DNA from: Petrosia ficiformis
Lineage: Eukaryota > Porifera > Demospongiae > Haplosclerida > Petrosiidae
Reading direction: 5' to 3'
NCBI GenBank assembly: GCA_947044365.1
Contig: OX345651.1
Span: 5,325,926-5,389,925, forward strand
Length of the DNA: 64,000 nucleotides
The notes below the pieces were generated by a model that saw only the letters and a list, made by a program, of their open reading frames with translations, ran no database searches and was not told the DNA's origin. Numbering within the stretch: position 1 is the stretch's first letter; each line of letters begins with the position of its first letter. Positions 56,555 through 64,000 of the stretch are shown in pieces. The position numbers were made by a program, and so were the translations under genes.

Positions 56555-56957
56555 GGAACGTCAAATAAATGAATGAATAAGAATTATTATTGCATGTGAC
56601 ATCAATCACATCCAGATGATTATTACAAACTACACATATAACAGGACACAAGGTTACGTGGCAATGGCTGGGCTTCAATAGGAACTATATGCAAACACAA
56701 CGGGAATGCACACAGTTCACACATTTATGTATATATGAATACCAAGTTGTCCGTCCATGGTTAAGTGGGGATGGCTGGGCTTTAATAGGAACTATATGCA
56801 CACAGTTAAGCAGTATAATAATACATGTAAATTATAACAAAGTACACATGCAAACAGCTGATCCTTACCCTTGTTCCCTTGTTCTTGGCAATAAGAAAGA
56901 ATGAAGGCTCTATAAATTATCCTTAAGCAAGACTGATAGATAGACAGCTAGATAGAG

Positions 56958-56988
<31 letters not shown>

Positions 56989-57824
56989 GGAACGTCAAAT
57001 AAATGAATGAATAAGAATTATTATTGCATGTGACATCAATCACATCCAGATGATTATTACAAACTACACATATAACAGGACACAAGGTTACGTGGCAATG
57101 GCTGGGCTTCAATAGGAACTATATGCAAACACAACGGGAATGCACACAGTTCACACATTTATGTATATATGAATACCAAGTTGTCCGTCCATGGTTAAGT
57201 GGGGATGGCTGGGCTTTAATAGGAACTATATGCACACAGTTAAGCAGTATAATAATACATGTAAATTATAACAAAGTACACATGTAAACAGCTGATCCTT
57301 ACCCTTGTTCCCTTGTTCTTGGCAATAAGAAAGAATGAAGGCTCTATAAACCTTCCATTATCCTTAAGCAAGACTGATAGATAGACAGCTAGATAGAGAG
57401 ATAGATAGATAGATAGATAGAGGAACGTCAAATAAATGAATGAATAAGAATTATTATTGCATGTGACATCAATCACATCCAGATGATTATTACAAACTAC
57501 ACATATAACAGGACACAAGGTTACGTGGCAATGGCTGGGCTTCAATAGGAACTATATGCAAACACAACGGGAATGCACACAGTTCACACATTTATGTATA
57601 TATGAATACCAAGTTGTCCGTCCATGGTTAAGTGGGGATGGCTGGGCTTTAATAGGAACTATATGCACACAGTTAAGCAGTATAATAATACATGTAAATT
57701 ATAACAAAGTACACATGCAAACAGCTGATCCTTACCCTTGTTCCCTTGTTCTTGGCAATAAGAAAGAATGAAGGCTCTATAAATTATCCTTAAGCAAGAC
57801 TGATAGATAGACAGCTAGATAGAG

Positions 57825-57855
<31 letters not shown>

Positions 57856-58691
57856 GGAACGTCAAATAAATGAATGAATAAGAATTATTATTGCATGTGA
57901 CATCAATCACATCCAGATGATTATTACAAACTACACATATAACAGGACACAAGGTTACGTGGCAATGGCTGGGCTTCAATAGGAACTATATGCAAACACA
58001 ACGGGAATGCACACAGTTCACACATTTATGTATATATGAATACCAAGTTGTCCGTCCATGGTTAAGTGGGGATGGCTGGGCTTTAATAGGAACTATATGC
58101 ACACAGTTAAGCAGTATAATAATACATGTAAATTATAACAAAGTACACATGTAAACAGCTGATCCTTACCCTTGTTCCCTTGTTCTTGGCAATAAGAAAG
58201 AATGAAGGCTCTATAAACCTTCCATTATCCTTAAGCAAGACTGATAGATAGACAGCTAGATAGAGAGATAGATAGATAGATAGATAGAGGAACGTCAAAT
58301 AAATGAATGAATAAGAATTATTATTGCATGTGACATCAATCACATCCAGATGATTATTACAAACTACACATATAACAGGACACAAGGTTACGTGGCAATG
58401 GCTGGGCTTCAATAGGAACTATATGCAAACACAACGGGAATGCACACAGTTCACACATTTATGTATATATGAATACCAAGTTGTCCGTCCATGGTTAAGT
58501 GGGGATGGCTGGGCTTTAATAGGAACTATATGCACACAGTTAAGCAGTATAATAATACATGTAAATTATAAGAAAGTACACATGCAAACAGCTGATCCTT
58601 ACCCTTGTTCCCTTGTTCTTGGCAATAAGAAAGAATGAAGGCTCTATAAATTATCCTTAAGCAAGACTGATAGATAGACAGCTAGATAGAG

Positions 58692-58726
<35 letters not shown>

Positions 58727-59136
58727 GGAACGTCAAATAAATGAATGAATAAGAATTATTATTGCATGTGACATCAATCACATCCAGATGATTATTACAA
58801 ACTACACATATAACAGGACACAAGGTTACGTGGCAATGGCTGGGCTTCAATAGGAACTATATGCAAACACAACGGGAATGCACACAGTTCACACATTTAT
58901 GTATATATGAATACCAAGTTGTCCGTCCATGGTTAAGTGGGGATGGCTGGGCTTTAATAGGAACTATATGCACACAGTTAAGCAGTATAATAATACATGT
59001 AAATTATAACAAAGTACACATGCAAACAGCTGATCCTTACCCTTGTTCCCTTGTTCTTGGCAATAAGAAAGAATGAAGGCTCTATAAACCTTCCATTATC
59101 CTTAAGCAAGACTGATAGATAGACAGCTAGATAGAG

Positions 59137-59175
<39 letters not shown>

Positions 59176-59372
59176 GGAACGTCAAATAAATGAATGAATA
59201 AGAATTATTATTGCATGTGACATCAATCACATCCAGATGATTATTACAAACTACACATATAACAGGACACAAGGTTACGTGGCAATGGCTGGGCTTCAAT
59301 AGGAACTATATGCAAACACAACGGGAATGCACACAGTTCACACATTTATGTATATATGAATACCAAGTTGTC
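54137..59372 (+). repeat. ~438/449 bp GATA satellite, copy 2
   Basis: About twelve units, but the order of 438 and 449 bp variants differs from copy 1, and the deviant block seen at about 32225-32760 is missing. A C-to-G change in ATAACAAAG (near 54621) marks where the arrays stop matching. This is the only region where the two element copies differ. Confidence 0.93.
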
Positions 59373-60495
59373 CTGTTATTGTGAGTCGACCGGTAGGACT
59401 TCCGGATGTTGTTAATAGCATGGTGATTTTATAAATGATGTCAACTTTTTTTTATGGTACTTTCTGTACATATATATATATATACTTAGGTACTGGATAG
59501 AATGAAGGCCATAGCAGTGCCACGTGTGTAAACAAACCACATGTTTGTATATGATTAATTAACCTACGTAAACTAAAGTGTATAATACATTATGACATAT
59601 ATATATATAATTGACGATCACAATTTTGTGATTAGAATATCAGTAACAGTACACATAAACACTGACCTTAAATTCATCCTCCTTATTAAAGTTAGGGTGC
59701 GGTTAGTATCTGCTGCAACAAACTGCAATTAAAATTTTAATCAAAAAAATTCCAAAAATTTTGTTTTGTGTGTGTGATGCAGATAAAGCAAAAATAAGAA
59801 AAAAAGTATATAGTAACAGTACACAAGTTCTTTATGCTTTATGTACACATCATTCGATGAGTTGAATATAATTCAGAAAGGTCCCCTTAGACTGGTTTCT
59901 ACACAAAGAAAGAGAAATGTGTGTCAGAACAAACAAAAAAAAAACTATATGTACACTGATTAAACAAACTAAATGCACATATATTATAATGCAATTTATG
60001 AGCTACGAACATTTATCTGCTTTGAGCACACAATCATGAAAGACTATATACTGGTGAGATTTTTGGAGAATGAAATGTATGGAAAGCATTAACAATCTGC
60101 CCAAATTACAAATATAATTATACATGCTCTTATGAAAAGCTGATTCTACTCTGATATAAAAAATTCACTTTCTTAAAATTAATGACAAATGAACTGTTTG
60201 TTATTAGTTGCCAAGCAACATACTAATGGACACAAAGAATTTCCAATTAGACTCTAGGGCTCAACCACAGCATGTAAACTGATTACATCATAGATATCAT
60301 TATTACCACAACACAATATAGGCAATCTTGTAAGCTTGCTCTACTTGGTCTTGCAATTTCTTAGCCCTGCTCTTGCAGGTATTGCAGTTTTGCAGCCCCA
60401 CTCTTGCACGCAAGAATGCAACAAAGGTTTATTTTGGTTAATTTGGGTTTATTTGGGTTTATTTCGGATTTTGGGTTTAGTGAGTCGGTTGCATG
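59373..60495 (+). other. Right-terminal noncoding region of element copy 2
   Basis: Same sequence as 37225-38347, ending GTCGGTTGCATG and followed by TTTAGGG repeats instead of another element. Confidence 0.6.
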
Positions 60496-60697
60496 TTTAG
60501 GGTTTAGGGTTTAGGGTTTAGGGTTTAGGGTTTAGGGTTTAGGGTTTAGGGTTTAGGGTTTAGGGTTTAGGGTTTAGGGTTTAGGGTTTAGGGTTTAGGG
60601 TTTAGGGTTTAGGGTTTAGGGTTTAGGGTTTAGGGTTTAGGGTTTAGGGTTTAGGGTTTAGGGTTTAGGGTTTAGGGTTTAGGGTTTAGGGTTTAGG
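60496..60697 (+). repeat. TTTAGGG array, about 29 units
   Basis: About 29 uninterrupted TTTAGGG units follow the right end of element copy 2 and end TTTAGGCCT. This is the telomere repeat of plants and several protists, one T longer than the usual animal TTAGGG. Here it is internal. It could be an interstitial telomere-like satellite, the remains of a healed chromosome end, or host telomere with elements inserted. Confidence 0.95.
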
Positions 60698-60838
60698 CCT
60701 GACTATATGTCCCGGGATATGTCCTTTTGGGTGTTTCGGGGACATAGTCATGTCCCTCAGGCTCAAAAGTATGTCCCTTATGTCCCTCAGGGTTTGAAGG
60801 ACATATGTCCCCAAGATTTTCACCCCCCCCCCCCCCCC
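60698..60838. repeat. ATGTCCC cluster ending in a C homopolymer
   Basis: About eight ATGTCC(C/T) or reverse-complement motifs in 125 bp, then 16 consecutive C at 60823-60838. The homopolymer could be a sequencing or assembly artefact. Confidence 0.8.
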
Positions 60839-61340
60839 GGTCATCAAGTCCCATTATATTTGTAAATATGTTAATGTTTAATGTTTATAGTTGACAAGAC
60901 TTGTCATAGGTAAGATTGGTATCTCTATAAAGATAATATAAGCTCCTTATTTAATTAAATGACATCATTTTGTTTTACTTTATTGATTTATTCCGCTTAT
61001 TTGTCATTATTTTGTATGATTCTTGCTCCAATTAAGTGTTTAGTAAGTAGAGAAGTGCAACAGCAATATGTAAATGCATGAAATCCAAAATGATTGACTT
61101 ATCATGTCTGATGATTACCACAAAACTATTGATGTTGGAATGTCACCCAACCTCCTGTTGGGAGGAGCAATAATAATGATTATTCTATGTTATACATACA
61201 TTCATTTGAACATTCATTATTATTATTTTTGTAATATTGAAAAATGTGAAGTGAATTAGAGTTTGTGGTTTGTTGAGGGTTGCAAAAATATTGTTTGCTT
61301 CAATCTGATGACATATTGTAGGAGGGACATATCGAGGACA
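60839..61340. other. AT-rich intergenic DNA, no gene seen
   Basis: No splice-compatible or domain-bearing frame is visible. A small hairpin, CCTCCTGTTGGGAGG, lies at about 61151-61165. Confidence 0.5.
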
Positions 61341-61621
61341 TATCAAAGGGACATATGTCCCTTTGAAATTAAACAATTTTTGAATGTTACGAACGTTTTG
61401 AGAAGGTGTAATGTACATTAGATTTATGTTCCAGAATTACCCTGGGTGTTTTGTTGTTCAAATAAAGAAATATTATCCTATGTCCCTCAATATGTCCCTG
61501 TTCTCAATTTGTTTGAAAATGGCTTGTAGAATAGAGGAATGAATTACCTGCAGGGTGCACTACTTATTTTCCCAATTAAATAAAATTCAAATAGGTTTTG
61601 AGTGGAAGGAAAAATTCCACA

Positions 61622-63054
61622 GGGACATATGTCCCTGCAATGAAATGGCTTGAATGTAACAGAAACAGTAGGCCAAGGGCAGGTCTAATATGTACTAAAG
61701 TATCCTATAACAGGGCATTATAGTTTACAAGTTATGGCAAAAACCGTAAGGGGACATATGTCCCTGTGAGAAAATGGATTGATAGTCACACATACAGTAG
61801 GTCAGAGGCAGGTCTACTGCATACTAAAGTGTCGTACAGCAGGGCATAATAGTTTTCAAGTTATTGCAAAAACACTACGGGGACATATGTCCCTGTGAGT
61901 AAATGGCTTGAAAGTCACATAAACAGTAGGTCAGGGGCAGGTCTACTGCATACTAAAGTATCGTACAGCAGGGCATAACAGTTTTCAAGTAATTGCAAAA
62001 ACCGTAAGGGGACATATGTCCCTGTGAGAAAATGGATTGAAAGTCACACATACATTAGGTCGGGGGCAGGTCTACTGCATACTAAAGTATCGTACAGCAG
62101 GGCTTTATAGTTTTCTAGTTATTGCAAAAACCCTATGGGGACATATGTCCCTGTGAGAAAATGGCTTGAAATTAATAGGAACAGTAGAAAAGGGGCAGGT
62201 CTACTGTATACCTAAGTATTGTACAGCAGGGCATTATAGTTTTCAAGTTATTGCAAAAACCCTACGGGGACATATGTCCCTATGAGAAAAGGGCTTGAAA
62301 GTCACACAAACAGTAGTTCAGGGGCAGGTCTACTGTATACCTAAGTATTGTACAGCAGGGCATTATAGTTTTCAAGTTATTGCAAAAACCCTACGGGGAC
62401 ATATGTCCCTATGAGCAAATGGCTTGAAAGTCACACAAACAGTAGGTCAGGGGCAGGTCTACTGTATACCTAAGTATTGTACAGCAGGGCATTATAGTTT
62501 TCAAGTTATTGCAAAAACCCTACGGGGACATATGTCCCTATGAGAAAATGGCTTGAAAGTCACACAAACAGTAGGTCAGGGGCAGGTCTACTGTATACCC
62601 AAGTATTGTACAGCAGGGCATTATAGTTTTCAAGTTATTGCAAAAACCCTATGGGGACATATGTCCCTGTGAGAAAATGGCTTGAGAGTCACACAAACAG
62701 TAGTTCAGGGGCAGGTCTACTGTATACCTAAGTATTGTACAGCAGGGCATTATAGTTTTCAAGTTATTGCAAAAACCCTATGGGGACATATGTCCCTATG
62801 AGAAAATGGCTTGAAAGTCACACAAACAGTAGGTCAGGGGCAGGTCTACTGTATACCTAAGTATTGTACAGCAGGGCATTATAGTTTTCGAGTTATGGCA
62901 AAAACCCCACAGGGACATATGTCCCTCTAATTAAAAGGCTTGAAACTGATAGGAACAATAGCTTTGGGGTGGGGCTACTGTATGATGAAGGATGTTTCTG
63001 CAGGGTTCAGTAGTTTTCCTATTATTAAAATAACCCCAGAGGGACATATGTCCC
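61622..63054. repeat. 129 bp repeat, each with a GGGACATATGTCCC palindrome
   Basis: The perfect 14 bp palindrome starts at 61622, 61751, 61880, 62009, 62138, 62267, 62396, 62525, 62654, 62783, 62912 and 63041, always 129 bp apart. The middle units are highly alike (GGGGCAGGTCTACTG, GTACAGCAGGGC, TTTTCAAGTTATTGC). The outer ones are quite diverged, yet keep palindrome and spacing. Confidence 0.94.
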
Positions 63055-63986
63055 TGTGAAGAAGTGGATTGAAAATGTCAGATATGCTATGTTGTGGGAG
63101 GAGCTACTCGTATCTGAAATATAAATGGGCAGGGTTGAGGTTTAAATATTCAGGGCACATTTACTGAAAAAGGGACATAAAAGGGACATATTTTGTACAA
63201 TAATATTCAATGGCCTATAACTGGAAGAAACATGCAGGGTTTCCATGGGACTTTGTAGGGTTGCAATCTTGGGACACTAATGAAGCTCTGATAGTGTTAT
63301 GAAAGCCTGAGAGCCAGTATTAAATTTTATATTTTGCCTTAAGTTTGAGGTAGCATAAATTTAAAACCAAAGGAGATACGGCTTCATTAACACATCCATT
63401 GGACTCAGCTCATTACTGTGATTGCAATGGTATGTTCAAAAGTGAAATTTGGGTGAAAATAATAGATGTTTGAAGAAACAGTTGAAAAGTAGGTCGTAGG
63501 ACTTTTCGCATAACTTAAAAACTAATGCAGGGTTTTGTAGGGTTTATGCGCGGTTTGAAAGAGTAGATATGGGTCTACCACACCTGCAATTTTGGGGAAA
63601 AATGCTTCAGTAGTTTCTTAGGAAATCGCGTTTGAAGTTGAACAAAAATTGAAAAAAGCGAAAATTTCAACAATATTCGTTAACGTTTTGAATTGTAACT
63701 CGAGTTCTGAAAGAGATATGAATTCCAAACCTGCAGGGTTTAGTAGAGCAACTCTTAACCTACCAGATGATTATCAAATATTGGTCATAGCATATATATT
63801 TTGAGAGTTACGAGCGATTGAATACAAGTGTTTCAGCCAAAATTTGGGGAATCCATACAAAATTTGCTATGTCAGATGAAAGGGGAGGTCTTAAAATGCC
63901 TAGAAATGGCAAACCCTGGGGGTCAATTTTTGAAGGTGGTCAGGTCTATAGGGTTTAGGGTTTAGGGTCAAGGGTGTGGTTTAGGG
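63055..63986. other. Subtelomere-like DNA leading to a third element copy
   Basis: No gene visible. Short similarity to the left flank of copy 1 is present (TTATGCGCGGTTTG near 63545, AGGTCTATAGGGTTTAGGG near 63943). The stretch ends TAGGGTCAAGGGTGTGG followed by TTTAGGG, linking telomere-like repeats to the 39 bp satellite motif. Confidence 0.55.
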
Positions 63987-63993
63987 TTTAGGG
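63987..63993 (+). other. Left attachment repeat TTTAGGG of a third element copy
   Basis: Same 7 bp, in the same position relative to ACATAAC, as at 15724-15730 and 38348-38354. Confidence 0.7.
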
Positions 63994-64000
63994 ACATAAC
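63994..64000 (+). mobile_element. First 7 bp of a probable third element copy
   Basis: The window ends in ACATAAC preceded by TTTAGGG, a 14 bp match to the left end of the other two copies. The match is short, so this is a likely but unproven third insertion. Confidence 0.6.

Larger units (their letters stand above)
38355..60495 (+). mobile_element. Large YR-encoding mobile element, copy 2 (22,141 bp)
   Basis: Same ends, gene order and orientation as copy 1. Features up to about 54600 lie at a constant +22,624 bp; after the GATA satellite the offset falls to +22,148 bp, so copy 2 is 476 bp shorter, all within that satellite. I found no difference in any coding exon or the ribozyme. Confidence 0.92.

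Noticed and set aside
31849..59299. Recurring 65 to 104 codon frames on both strands in the GATA satellites
   Set aside because: One per repeat unit on each strand, overlapping the GATA microsatellite; copies exist only because the unit is repeated.
60823..60838. Run of 16 C as a biological signal
   Set aside because: Homopolymers of this length are often sequencing or assembly artefacts; nothing nearby gives it meaning.
61185..61418. Minus-strand 77-codon frame
   Set aside because: It runs through ATGTCCC repeat motifs and has no domain or splice context.

Overview
The window is nuclear DNA of a eukaryote, about 35% GC, with GT-AG introns of roughly 50 to 500 bp, many satellites and no prokaryotic features. 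A KMT5A-like SET domain and the style of the transposon proteins point to an animal, probably an early-branching invertebrate such as a sponge or cnidarian, but I cannot name the species. The TTTAGGG tracts at 8614-8640, 15724-15730, 38348-38354, 60496-60697 and 63987-63993, with telomere-like satellites around them, suggest a subtelomere or an interstitial telomere-like region.

Layout. 1-6366 is a satellite field built on a 62 to 66 bp unit with higher-order repeats. 6377-7196 is AT-rich DNA with a 181 bp duplication. 7197-8613 is about 36 copies of a G-rich 39 bp satellite, running into a short TTTAGGG tract. 8641-15723 is a block rich in the motif ATGTCCC. It carries one gene that the sequence supports well once its exons are joined: a minus-strand, eight-exon gene (12868 to 9984) encoding a SET domain, a C2H2-like zinc finger and a tyrosine recombinase (YR) in one protein.

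15731-38347 and 38355-60495 are two head-to-tail copies of one large mobile element (22,617 and 22,141 bp). Each copy is bounded by TTTAGGG, and the first bases of a third copy appear at 63994-64000. Each copy encodes a four-exon Crypton-like YR with all expected catalytic positions, a two-exon SET-like protein of 901 aa, and a pair of small basic Cys-containing proteins in opposite orientation. One of that pair has six exons, the other none. Each copy also holds a sequence that folds as an HDV-like self-cleaving ribozyme (22643-22720 and 45267-45344), an eight-copy 431 bp satellite with a cloverleaf-like core, and a roughly 438 bp GATA-containing satellite. The two copies look the same except within the GATA satellite.

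60496-60697 is about 29 TTTAGGG repeats. 60698-63986 is another ATGTCCC block, in which the 14-bp palindrome GGGACATATGTCCC recurs every 129 bp.

How it may work together (inference): the YR would recombine a circular element carrying one TTTAGGG with TTTAGGG in the host. That would give direct repeats instead of inverted ends, and repeated insertion at an element border would give head-to-tail arrays. The ribozyme lies in the presumed 3' UTR of the SET-like gene, or at the 5' end of a separate transcript. The SET and YR domains occur together twice in the window, fused in the gene at 9984-12868 and as neighbours in the element, which suggests a functional partnership. Gene models were spliced by eye; there is no transcript evidence.
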